DNA of 64,000 nucleotides from Streptomyces geranii (GTDB taxonomy: Bacteria > Actinomycetota > Actinomycetes > Streptomycetales > Streptomycetaceae): assembly GCF_002954775.1 (NCBI RefSeq), contig NZ_PJME01000008.1, positions 62,001 to 126,000 on the forward strand. Direction: 5' to 3'. Positions 54,948 to 63,193 of this stretch are shown here, piece by piece. A program made the position numbers and the translations under genes. The notes under the pieces were generated by a model. That model was not told the DNA's origin, made no database searches, and saw nothing but the letters and a program-made list of their open reading frames with translations. The first letter of the stretch is position 1. Every line of letters starts with the position of its first letter.

Positions 54948-56267
54948 TCACCCCTCCAGCAGCGACTGCCCCACGTACTCCCCCTCGCCCGCCCCGCCGG
55001 GCACCGCGAACAGCCCGCTCGACTCGTGCCGGATGAACTTGGAGAGGGCGTCGCCCCGGTCGAGCTTGCGCTGGACGGTGACGAAGCCGCGCAGCGGGTC
55101 CGCCTGCCAGCACACGAAGAGGAGCCCCGCGTCGGGCGTACCGTCCGTGCCGATCCCGTCGTGGAAGGACCAGGGGCGCCGCAGCATGGCCGCGCCCCCG
55201 TTCTCGTCCGGGCGCGCGATCCGCGCGTGGGCGTTGATGGGGACCACGAGATCGCCGTTCGCGTCGACCTTCTCCAGATCCATCGCGGTGGTCTCGGTAC
55301 CGCCGCTGAGCGGAGCCCCGTTCGACTTCTTCCGCCCGACGACGTCCTCCTGGGCCTTGACCGACAGTTGCTCCCAGTCGTCGAGCAGCATGCGGATGCG
55401 GCGTACGACGGCGTAGGAGCCGTTGGCCATCCAGGACGGTTCGCCGGTGGCGGGCACGAAGATGCGCTTGTCGAAGTCGGCCTCGGTCGGCTTGGGGTTG
55501 CGGGTGCCGTCGATCTGGCCCATCAGGTTGCGGGCGGTCATGGGCTGCGCGGTGGCGCCCGGCGACCGGTTGAAGCCGTTCATCTGCCAGCGGACCCGGG
55601 CCGCGCTGCCCGCGTCCTTCTGGATCGCGCGCAGGGCGTGGAAGGCGACCAGGGCGTCGTTCGCGCCGATCTGCACCCACAGATCGCCGTTGCTGCGGGC
55701 CTTGTCGACGTGGTCGGAGGAGAACTCGGGCAGCGGGTCCAGCGCGACCGGGCGCTGCTTCTCCAGCCCGGTGCGGGCGAAGAAGCCGTAGCCGAAGCCG
55801 AAGGTGATCGTCAGCGACGAGGGACCGGCGTCCCGGGCGACATCCGTGTCGTCGTGCGCGGCGGGCTCTCCCGCCATGAGCCGCTGGGCGGTGTCGGACC
55901 AGCGGCGCAGCAGTGCGGCGGCCTCCTTGCGCCCGGCGCCCGCCGCGAGGTCGAAGGCGACGAGGTGGCCGCGCGCCTGGAGGCCTTCGGTGATGCCCGG
56001 CTGATGTTTCACGTGAAACATGACCCTGTCCGTACCCACCGAGGTGAGCGGGAGGGACTGGCCGGAGGAGCCGGTGGAATCGGATCCGGAGCCGACGGCA
56101 TAGCCGGTGGCCCCGCCCGCCGCGCCGAGCGCGAGCCCGGTGGCACCGGCGGTACCGAGCAGCCGCCTGCGCGAGATGCCGGGTTCCCCGTGCTCGTGCT
56201 CGGTGCTTCCGGGGGCGTTCTCCCGGTTGCTTTCCCGGTCGTTTTCCTTGGTGGACTGCTCGGGCAT
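54948..56267 (-). CDS. dtpA: Tat-exported DyP-type peroxidase
   Basis: 439 residues. Tat signal at about 32-50 (ISRRRLLGTAGATGLALG), then the heme peroxidase fold with the family motif GXXDG in MGQIDGTRNP and a heme-ligand His in PINAHARIARP. It belongs to the EfeB/DyP-A type. In Streptomyces lividans DtpA with Sco and ECuC supports copper loading of an oxidase needed for development; gene order here matches. A parS is embedded in the gene (residues 83-88 read MFHVKH). ATG at 56267. Confidence 0.93.
   Translation of the reverse strand: MPEQSTKENDRESNRENAPGSTEHEHGEPGISRRRLLGTAGATGLALGAAGGATGYAVGSGSDSTGSSGQSLPLTSVGTDRVMFHVKHQPGITEGLQARGHLVAFDLAAGAGRKEAAALLRRWSDTAQRLMAGEPAAHDDTDVARDAGPSSLTITFGFGYGFFARTGLEKQRPVALDPLPEFSSDHVDKARSNGDLWVQIGANDALVAFHALRAIQKDAGSAARVRWQMNGFNRSPGATAQPMTARNLMGQIDGTRNPKPTEADFDKRIFVPATGEPSWMANGSYAVVRRIRMLLDDWEQLSVKAQEDVVGRKKSNGAPLSGGTETTAMDLEKVDANGDLVVPINAHARIARPDENGGAAMLRRPWSFHDGIGTDGTPDAGLLFVCWQADPLRGFVTVQRKLDRGDALSKFIRHESSGLFAVPGGAGEGEYVGQSLLEG
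56005..56020. other. parS: parS within dtpA
   Basis: Exact TGTTTCACGTGAAACA inside the dtpA coding sequence. Confidence 0.92.
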
Positions 56268-56275
56268 GGTGCGGT

Positions 56276-58288
56276 TCAGCCGATCTGCGCGTTCTTGGTG
56301 ACGGTCACTTGGTCGATGTCGGAGGTCCGCACCGTCACGGCGATCTTCCAGGTGCCGGTCATGGGGATCTGTACCGCGTTCGCCGTCCAGTGGCCGGTGG
56401 CGACGTGGTCCGGGTTCACGGTCAGCGGCCCGATCTTCTTGGCGGTGAGGGTGAAGGCGACCTTGACCTCGGGCACGTCGAAGGCGCGGCCGTTGGGCCG
56501 TTCCACGTAGACGTGCATGACGTTGCCGCCGACCCGGGCGGGGTTGATGTCGATCCGGGCGAGGCCCTTGCCGTCCTGGCCGCCGGTGTCGAAGGGCATG
56601 TCCAGGGTCAGCGCGCCGGTCCCGGCCCCGGAGTCCGCGGCGGACGACGAGGCCGAGGCCGCGGTGGCCGCCTTGGCCTCCTCCTCCGTACGGCCCGGTT
56701 CGGTGGACGTCAGCACGGTGGTGACGGCGAGCAGGACGACGGCGACGCCCGCCTCGGCCAGCACCGAGCGGCGCAGCCCGGTGCGCAGGGGGTCGGCGTC
56801 GCGCAGCCGCTTCACGCGCGCGGTGTCGACGGCGGCCCGCTGCCGGGCGAGCTGGGCGGCACGCTTGGTGTCCCCGCCCGCGACGGCGCCCGCGGCGACC
56901 GGTTCCTTCTCGGCGTCGGCGCTCTCGTGCTCCGTATCTTCCGTGGCCTCCGTCTCGACGGCTTCGGCGGTCTCCGGGAGCTGGGCGGTCCAGCGGCGCG
57001 AGATGTAGGCGAGGCCGACGAGGACGACGACCAGGCCGATCTTGACGAGCAGCAGCTGCCCGTACGAGGTGCCGGTGAGCGCGGACCAGGAGCCGACCTG
57101 GCGCCAGGACTGGTAGATGCCGGTCGCGACCAGCGCCAGCACGCTGCCGAACGCGAGGCGGGAGAAGCGGCGTACGGCCGAGCCCTCGATCGGGGCGTCG
57201 GCGGGTGCCCGGAACAGGGCTACGAGGAGGGCGGAGAGCCCGCCGAGCCAGAGGGCGACGGCCACCAGGTGGATCACGTCGACGGGCATCGCGATGCCCG
57301 CCTGGAGCCCGGTCGAGGCGTGTTCGGCGAGCGCCCAGGTGGCGGCGAGGCCGATGGCCACGACACCGCCGCCGATGGCGAGCCCGAAGGTGAGGTCGCG
57401 CCGCGCGGTGGCGCGGTACGCCGCCTCCTCGGCCTCCTCTTCCTCCGTGCGGTCGTCCTCGCCGAGGCCGGCGTCCTCCGCTTCGTCGTCCTCGTCCGGT
57501 CTGGCGTACGCCCCGAAGAGGACCGCGATGAAGAGAGCGCCGGCCGCGAGCAGCAGCAGGCGGGAGACGAGGGCGGCGCCGGTCTTGGTCTGGAGGACGT
57601 CGGCGAGGAGGCTCAGGTCGAAGATGTCGGCGACCTTGCCGGAGCCGGTGTACGAGCCGCGCATCAGCAGCAGGGCGAGGGTGGCGGCGGTCATCGCGAG
57701 CCATCCGGCGGCCACGAGCCGCTGGAGCGCCCGCACACCGGCCCCGCGCTGCCAGCAGGCGAGGACGAAGGCGGCGCCGCCGACCATGACGATGAAGCCC
57801 GCGTACGACACGTACCGGCCGAAGCCGTAGAGGGCGCCGACGACTCCGCCGCCCGCCGACTGGTCGGAGACCGAGACGGAGGTGACGGAGGGGGCGCCGA
57901 CGGAGAAGGTGAAGGCGCCCGCGACGGGGTGGCTGTCCGCCGAGACGACCTGGTAGGCGACGGTGAAGGTGCCGTCGGGCAGTCCGGAGTGGAGCGGGAC
58001 GCCGTAGGTCGTGCCGCTGATCTCGGCCGCCTTGCCGGTGTCGACGCGCTTGCCCTTGGGGTCGAGCACCCGGAACGCGCCGTCGGAGAACGCGATCTTC
58101 TCGGAGAAGGTGAGCGTCACCTGGTCGGGGGCCTTGTCGACCACCACTCCCTGCGAGGGGGAGCTGCCGATCAGAGCGGCGTGTGCGGATGCGGGCGCGG
58201 CGCCGGCCAGCCCGGTGAGCAGTGCGGCGGCGAGCGCGAGGAACAGCAGCACCAGGGGGCGTACGCGGGGGGCGATGGTCTGTGTCAC
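56276..58288 (-). CDS. CopC-CopD-YtkA-like copper protein
   Basis: 670 residues. A signal peptide ends at ASA before the mature N-terminal His (HAALIGSSPSQG), the copper ligand of CopC (about 35-130). A CopD membrane domain with eight or so segments follows (about 155-440), broken by an acidic stretch near 270-295. A second segment (about 510-530) and a C-terminal YtkA-like domain (about 555-660) end it. Probably copper uptake or delivery across the membrane. GTG start. 19 bases from the preceding gene. Confidence 0.88.
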   Translation of the reverse strand: MTQTIAPRVRPLVLLFLALAAALLTGLAGAAPASAHAALIGSSPSQGVVVDKAPDQVTLTFSEKIAFSDGAFRVLDPKGKRVDTGKAAEISGTTYGVPLHSGLPDGTFTVAYQVVSADSHPVAGAFTFSVGAPSVTSVSVSDQSAGGGVVGALYGFGRYVSYAGFIVMVGGAAFVLACWQRGAGVRALQRLVAAGWLAMTAATLALLLMRGSYTGSGKVADIFDLSLLADVLQTKTGAALVSRLLLLAAGALFIAVLFGAYARPDEDDEAEDAGLGEDDRTEEEEAEEAAYRATARRDLTFGLAIGGGVVAIGLAATWALAEHASTGLQAGIAMPVDVIHLVAVALWLGGLSALLVALFRAPADAPIEGSAVRRFSRLAFGSVLALVATGIYQSWRQVGSWSALTGTSYGQLLLVKIGLVVVLVGLAYISRRWTAQLPETAEAVETEATEDTEHESADAEKEPVAAGAVAGGDTKRAAQLARQRAAVDTARVKRLRDADPLRTGLRRSVLAEAGVAVVLLAVTTVLTSTEPGRTEEEAKAATAASASSSAADSGAGTGALTLDMPFDTGGQDGKGLARIDINPARVGGNVMHVYVERPNGRAFDVPEVKVAFTLTAKKIGPLTVNPDHVATGHWTANAVQIPMTGTWKIAVTVRTSDIDQVTVTKNAQIG

Positions 58289-58307
58289 GGTGGTCCCTCC
58301 CTCGGTC

Positions 58308-58775
58308 TCAGTGTCCGGTCTTCGGGTTGTACGTCGCGGACTTCACCGGCATCTCGACGGTGATCGGCGAGGTTTTGGCAAAGTGCAGCTGGACGGCGAC
58401 CTTCTCGCCCTCGCGCGGCTTGCGCTTGAGCTGTTCGAACATCAGGTGGTCGCCGCCGCTCTGGAGGACGAGTTCGCCGTGGGCCGGGATGTCGAGGCTC
58501 TCGGCCTCCTCCATGGTCTGCCCGACGGTCCTGTGCACGGTGACCTCGCCCGCGACCTCGCTGGTGACGCGGGTGAGCACCTCACCGGCGGCGCCCTTGT
58601 TGGTGATGACGAGGAACCCGGCGGCCATGGTGTCCGAGACGGGCTGGGGCATGTAGGCGGAGCCGACGGACAGTCCGGCGCCGTCGGAGGAGCCGTCGGA
58701 GTCGGAACCGCCGCACGCGGTGAGGGCGAGCGCCCCCGCGAGCACCGCGGCCGTCACCGAGGGGACGCGCCTCAC
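58308..58775 (-). CDS. PCuAC copper chaperone lipoprotein (ECuC type)
   Basis: 155 residues. Lipobox LTAC at residues about 17-20 anchors it outside the membrane. The DUF461/PCuAC domain has MPQPVSDTMAAGFL and the copper motif GDHLMFEQL. It hands Cu(I) to Sco or an oxidase. GTG start at 58775 overlaps the sco stop (GTGA), so the two are translated together. Confidence 0.9.
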   Translation of the reverse strand: MRRVPSVTAAVLAGALALTACGGSDSDGSSDGAGLSVGSAYMPQPVSDTMAAGFLVITNKGAAGEVLTRVTSEVAGEVTVHRTVGQTMEEAESLDIPAHGELVLQSGGDHLMFEQLKRKPREGEKVAVQLHFAKTSPITVEMPVKSATYNPKTGH

Positions 58776-59425
58776 GGGTTCTGCCCCTTGATGATCTTCG
58801 GGAGGTCCTTGGTGTAGTCGTCGACGGTGGCGTCCTCGCCGTAGAGGACGTAGCCGCCGTCGGTCTTCGGGGAGAACGCGATGACCTGGGTGCCGTGCAT
58901 CGAGATCGTCTTGCCGTTCTTGTCCTTCGACGTCGGCTCGATGGAGATGCCGAGGGTGCGGGCGCCCGCCTGGATGGTGGCGAAGTCGCCGGTCAGGCCG
59001 ACCACCTGGGGGTCGATGCCCTTGAGCCACTTGCCCAGCTCGGCCGGGGTGTCGCGCTTGGGGTCGGTGGTGACGAAGACGATGCGGAGCTTGTCCTGGT
59101 CGGCCTTGGACAGCTGCTTCTTGGCCACGGCGATGTTGTTCATCGTCAGCGGGCAGACGTCGGGGCAGTTGGTGTAGCCGAAGTAGATGAGCGTGGGCCG
59201 GCCCTTGGTCTCCGCGCGGAAGTCGTACGGCTTGCCCTGGGTGTCGGTGAGGACCAGGTCGGGCTTCTCGAACGGCTGGTCGAGGATCGTGGCGGCCTTG
59301 TCGGAGCCCGCCTCGACGGAGACATCGGCGACGGACTGGTTGTCGGAGTCGCCGCTGCCGCAGGCGGAGAGGGTCAGGGTGGCCGCGACCAGCAGGGCGG
59401 ACGCGGCGAACAGCTTCTTGCGCAT
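58772..59425 (-). CDS. sco: Sco1/SenC copper chaperone lipoprotein
   Basis: 217 residues. Lipobox LSAC, then a thioredoxin fold with CPDVC (CX3C) and a distal His in MHGTQVIAF, the three copper ligands. It inserts copper in the CuA site of cytochrome oxidase and other extracellular copper enzymes. It starts with ATG at 59425 after AAGGAGAT... reversed sequence (TCTCCTTATG context). Confidence 0.93.
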   Translation of the reverse strand: MRKKLFAASALLVAATLTLSACGSGDSDNQSVADVSVEAGSDKAATILDQPFEKPDLVLTDTQGKPYDFRAETKGRPTLIYFGYTNCPDVCPLTMNNIAVAKKQLSKADQDKLRIVFVTTDPKRDTPAELGKWLKGIDPQVVGLTGDFATIQAGARTLGISIEPTSKDKNGKTISMHGTQVIAFSPKTDGGYVLYGEDATVDDYTKDLPKIIKGQNP

Positions 59426-59579
59426 AAGGAGATGTCCCGAAGGTGTGGTTCGTGGAAGGCCCGGTGCGCCGGCGGGCGGGGCCGTACCGGGAAGAGGTCG
59501 TACAGGGAAGGCGTCGTACCGGGAGGGGGCGTACGGGAGAACCGCACGCCCCCGGCGCGCACCGGAGGGTGAGCGAGGG

Positions 59580-60320
59580 TCAGGCGGCGGTGCGGCGACG
59601 GCCGGCCAGCACGCCGAACGCCACGCCCGCGACCCCGACGACGATGCCCACGACGCCCAGCACGCGCGCGGTGGTGTCGCCGCTGTCGGCGGGCTCGGCC
59701 GCGGTGGTCGTGGTCTTCGCGGCGGGCTCCGCGGAGGCCGCCGCCTCGGTCTCCTCCGTGGCGGAGCCGCCGTGGTGGTCCCCGGTGGCGGCGGACAGGG
59801 CGAGCACCGGAGCCGGGTTGTCGGGCTCCTCGGCGCCGTCCGCCTGGACCTCGATCCAGCGGACGACCTCCTTGTTGGAGTACGTCTGCAGCGCCTTGAA
59901 CACCAGTTCGTCGGCGTCCTCGGGCAGCTGGCCGATGGAGAGCGGGAACTTCTGGAAGAAGCCGGGCTCGATGCCCTTGCCCGCTGCGGTCCAGGTGACC
60001 TTGGAGACGGCCTCGGAGATCTTCTCGCCGTGCAGCTCGACCGGGGTGGCCAGCTTGGACTTGGTGACCTTGACGGTCCAGCCCGCGACCGGCTCCGGCA
60101 TCACCGAGGCGAGCGGGTGGTCGGTCGGGAAGCTGACCTCCAGCTTGGTGGTCGAGGCGTTGTCGCGCTCGTTCGGCACCTTGAAGTTGACGGTCGCGTA
60201 ACCGCCCTTGGCGGCGGTGCCCTCGGCGGACACGCTGACGTGCGCGAAGGCGGGGCCGGAGAGGACGAGGACGGTGGCGCCGGCGAGGGCACCGGCGGCG
60301 GCGATACGGGAAACCTTCAT
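59580..60320 (-). CDS. ycnI: YcnI/DUF1775 copper-associated protein
   Basis: 246 residues. Signal peptide cleaved after FA, leaving mature N-terminal HVSVSAEG; the first His is a copper ligand in YcnI. The DUF1775 beta domain (about 28-175) is followed by a low-complexity stretch (about 180-215) and a C-terminal membrane helix with RRR anchor. Likely a copper-binding surface protein. ATG at 60320. Confidence 0.9.
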   Translation of the reverse strand: MKVSRIAAAGALAGATVLVLSGPAFAHVSVSAEGTAAKGGYATVNFKVPNERDNASTTKLEVSFPTDHPLASVMPEPVAGWTVKVTKSKLATPVELHGEKISEAVSKVTWTAAGKGIEPGFFQKFPLSIGQLPEDADELVFKALQTYSNKEVVRWIEVQADGAEEPDNPAPVLALSAATGDHHGGSATEETEAAASAEPAAKTTTTAAEPADSGDTTARVLGVVGIVVGVAGVAFGVLAGRRRTAA

Positions 60321-60506
60321 GTCGGAAGGCGCTCCACTTCGGTTCGAGGGGCATGCGAGGGGCATGCGAGAGACAGGAGGGGAAGGGGACGCGCGGGCGG
60401 AACGGTGCACACGCGCGTGTGTGCCGCACCACGGCGGCCTTCCTCCGGCCCTCGGACCCCCGGATCACAGGACCCTGGGAAACCGACGGGGAGCGGTCGC
60501 GCCGTG

Positions 60507-61406
60507 TCAGGCGGCGAGCACGAGAGCGGCGGCGGGCGGACCGCGCCGGATCACCGAGTGCTGGAGCGCGGCGGCGGGTGGCCGCGGCGGTACGAGGGTG
60601 CACGCGCGCGGGGCCTGCGGTGCCGTGTCCGGGGTACCCGCAAGACCGGTACGGAGTGCGCGCGCCAGCGCGAGCGCCCCGCGCAGGGAGCGTACGAGCG
60701 CCCCCTCGGCCACTCCGTGCGCCGACAGCCGCATCAGCCGCAGCAGGGCCAGGTCGCCGCGCCGCAGCACCCAGCCCGTGACGACGGCCGCGAGGAGGTG
60801 ACCGAGCAGCATGGGCAGCGAGGGCAGTCCGGAGGTCAGGGACGCGGGAATCCCGGTGGCGGAGGCGAGAGCGTCCGCGGAGTGGCCCATGGACCCCATG
60901 TCCGCGCCGGAACCCATCACCATGCCGCCCGTGCCGCCGGAACCGCCCGCGACTCCCGTACCGCCCGTGCCGATCCGCGCGTCGGTGAGGATGCGCTGGG
61001 CCTGGGCCGGGCTGATCGCGGCGAGCGGCGCACCGCACAGCAGCCGGGCGGCGCGGGCGACCAGGTCGGTGTCCGTCGCGGCGGCCGTGGACGCCGAGGC
61101 CGACGCGGCGGCGGTCACCGAGGCGGTGGTGTGCTGTCCGAGCCCGAACAGCGTGTGCAGGACCGTCTGGCCGACGGCCAGCAGGGCGACGATGCCCGGC
61201 AGCGAACGGGCCCGTCCGGCGAGCGGTGCCGCGCACGCCAGGACCCCGAGGAAACCGGCGCCCAGGGTCCACAGCGGGACGGCGGCGCAGGAGGCCAGGG
61301 TGTGCCCGGCGCCGGCCAGCACGACACAGACCGCGGCGAACACCGCGGCCCTCAGCATCCGGACCGTGCTTCCGGAGGGCGCTGTGCGCCGGCGGCGGGC
61401 AGTCAT
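60507..61406 (-). CDS. Hypothetical membrane protein of the copper cluster
   Basis: 299 residues. Hydrophobic segments near 20-40, 45-65, 75-90 and 195-215, a long Ala/Ser/Gly/Met-rich loop (about 95-190, with MVMGSGADMGSMGHS), and a basic C-terminal tail. Met/His content of the loop could bind copper. No family with known function recognised. ATG at 61406. It is head of the leftward cluster. Confidence 0.68.
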   Translation of the reverse strand: MTARRRRTAPSGSTVRMLRAAVFAAVCVVLAGAGHTLASCAAVPLWTLGAGFLGVLACAAPLAGRARSLPGIVALLAVGQTVLHTLFGLGQHTTASVTAAASASASTAAATDTDLVARAARLLCGAPLAAISPAQAQRILTDARIGTGGTGVAGGSGGTGGMVMGSGADMGSMGHSADALASATGIPASLTSGLPSLPMLLGHLLAAVVTGWVLRRGDLALLRLMRLSAHGVAEGALVRSLRGALALARALRTGLAGTPDTAPQAPRACTLVPPRPPAAALQHSVIRRGPPAAALVLAA

Positions 61407-61657
61407 GGCGGGCTCATCATCGCACTGGCCCCACGGCACCCATACGGCAGGTCCACAAGGTGGTGTACGGCCGGATTACACCCCGTACGGCCGGGTACAA
61501 GCGGAAGGAAACTTCTGCCAATCAACGCCCCACATACACCGATTGCAGCTCGCAGCGCATCCCCCGTATGGGCGGCATCACGTCAACTGCGTGCTTACAC
61601 ACCGGCACTCGCGGCAATACGTACAGGTATGTCGAGCCGCGGCCTGGAGGCTGGAGC

Positions 61658-62143
61658 ATGAGCATCTGGTGGTCACTCCATCTGCGGCGCGAGGCTGCGA
61701 GCGTTCCGCTCGCCAGACGCCTCCTGCTGGGCACCATGGAGACGGCGGGCGTAGACCCGGACATCTCCTACGACCTCTCCCTCGCGCTCAGCGAGGCCTG
61801 TGCGAACGCCGTCGAACACGCCGGTGACACCGCGCAGGGCGACTCCCTCGGGGCCTATCGCGTCACCGCGTACCTCGACGGCGAGAAGTGCCGCATCGAG
61901 GTCGCCGACTCGGGCCCCGGCTTCCCCGCGAGCACGGCGAGTCCGACAGTGGCGGAGCCCCCGCGCCGCCCGGTACCCGTCGCGTCCGTCCCGTACGACT
62001 CCGAGCACGGCCGCGGACTGTCGCTGATCGAGGAACTCGCCGACCACGTCACCATCGGCAACAAACCGGGCCGGGGCGGCGCGGTGGTCAGCTTCGACAA
62101 GATGCTCAAGTGGCGCAAGGACGCACCGCTGATGGCTGTCTGA
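61658..62143 (+). CDS. RsbW-like ATP-binding (anti-sigma factor) protein
   Basis: 161 residues. A single GHKL ATPase fold: N-box ALSEACANAVEHAG, G1 DSGPGF and G2-like SEHGRGLSLIEELADHV. This form is that of the many streptomycete RsbW/SpoIIAB-like serine kinases that hold sigma factors; its partner is not next to it. ATG at 61658 is preceded by GGAGGCTGGAGC. It is divergent from the copper cluster. Confidence 0.87.
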   Translation: MSIWWSLHLRREAASVPLARRLLLGTMETAGVDPDISYDLSLALSEACANAVEHAGDTAQGDSLGAYRVTAYLDGEKCRIEVADSGPGFPASTASPTVAEPPRRPVPVASVPYDSEHGRGLSLIEELADHVTIGNKPGRGGAVVSFDKMLKWRKDAPLMAV

Positions 62144-62233
62144 CGCTCGGTCACTTCAGCTTTCTCGCGCTTCACAGGCAGCTCTCAGCCCGCGCCCATG
62201 ATCCTGATGGACGGCGTCCCTAATTTCCTGTTC

Positions 62234-63184
62234 ATGACGGGAAACCACAAGGACACCACGATCACCCGGCGCCGCGCTCTCGCGGTGACCGGAGGCACGG
62301 TCGCCGCCGGCGGACTCGCGGTCGCGGGCTACCAGACGGCCTTCGCGGACGACGCGACGACCACGACGACGGCCGACGCCACCGCGTCCGCCACCGCGAG
62401 CGAGAGCAGCGGCACCTGCGTCCTCATGTCGAGCGTGACGGAGGGGCCGTACTACCTCGACAACGCGCTGGTGCGAAAAGACATCACCGAGGGCAAAGCC
62501 GGGGTCCCGCTGACCCTGCGCATCACCGTCCAGGACACCACCGAGTCCTGCGGCCCGGTGGCCGGCGCGGCTGTGGAGATCTGGCACTGCGACGCCTGGG
62601 GCTACTACTCCGGCTACACCACCGCCAACCCCGGCGGCTCGGCCCCCGCCGAGAGCGAGGACGGCTCCACCGCCAACGACAACACCTACCTGCGCGGCTA
62701 CCAGATCGCCAACGCCAACGGGGTCGTCAAGTTCGAGACGATCTTCCCCGGCTGGTACACCCCGCGCACCTGCCACATCCACGTCAAGGTGCACACGGGC
62801 GGCGCGAAGGAGGACGGCACCTACGAGGGCGGCAAGGTCAACTACACCGGCCAGTTCTTCTTCCCCGACGACGCGGCCGAGGCGATCTTCGCCCTGGAGC
62901 CCTACTCCCAGCACTCCGGCAGCTACACCACCCTCGACAACGACATGGTCTACGACGGCGGCGGCGCGTCCAGCGGACTCCTCACGCTGAAGCCGGTCCA
63001 CAAGAAGGACGTCTCCAAGGGCTACAAGGGCTTCATCACCCTGGGCATCGACCCCGACGCCGAGAACACGGGCGCGGGCAGCGGCGGAGGCGGCGAGCCC
63101 CCGAGCGGCGACGCCCCGACCGGGACGCCCCCGACGGACGCTCCGACCGAAAGTGCCTCACCCTCCGCCACGGCCTCCTCGTAA
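62234..63184 (+). CDS. Tat-exported intradiol-dioxygenase-like protein
   Basis: About 316 residues. Tat signal at 8-45 (TTITRRRALAVTGG), a Thr/Ala/Ser-rich spacer, then the intradiol ring-cleavage dioxygenase fold with iron ligands Tyr in EGPYYLDN, Tyr in FPGWYTPRT and two His in CHIHVKV. Tail is Pro/Ser/Thr-rich (PTDAPTESASPSA). Such extracellular enzymes could open catechols; substrate unknown. In-frame starts at 62198 and 62207 give longer leaders with no better ribosome site. Confidence 0.85.
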   Translation: MTGNHKDTTITRRRALAVTGGTVAAGGLAVAGYQTAFADDATTTTTADATASATASESSGTCVLMSSVTEGPYYLDNALVRKDITEGKAGVPLTLRITVQDTTESCGPVAGAAVEIWHCDAWGYYSGYTTANPGGSAPAESEDGSTANDNTYLRGYQIANANGVVKFETIFPGWYTPRTCHIHVKVHTGGAKEDGTYEGGKVNYTGQFFFPDDAAEAIFALEPYSQHSGSYTTLDNDMVYDGGGASSGLLTLKPVHKKDVSKGYKGFITLGIDPDAENTGAGSGGGGEPPSGDAPTGTPPTDAPTESASPSATASS

Positions 63185-63193
63185 GGTACGGCC

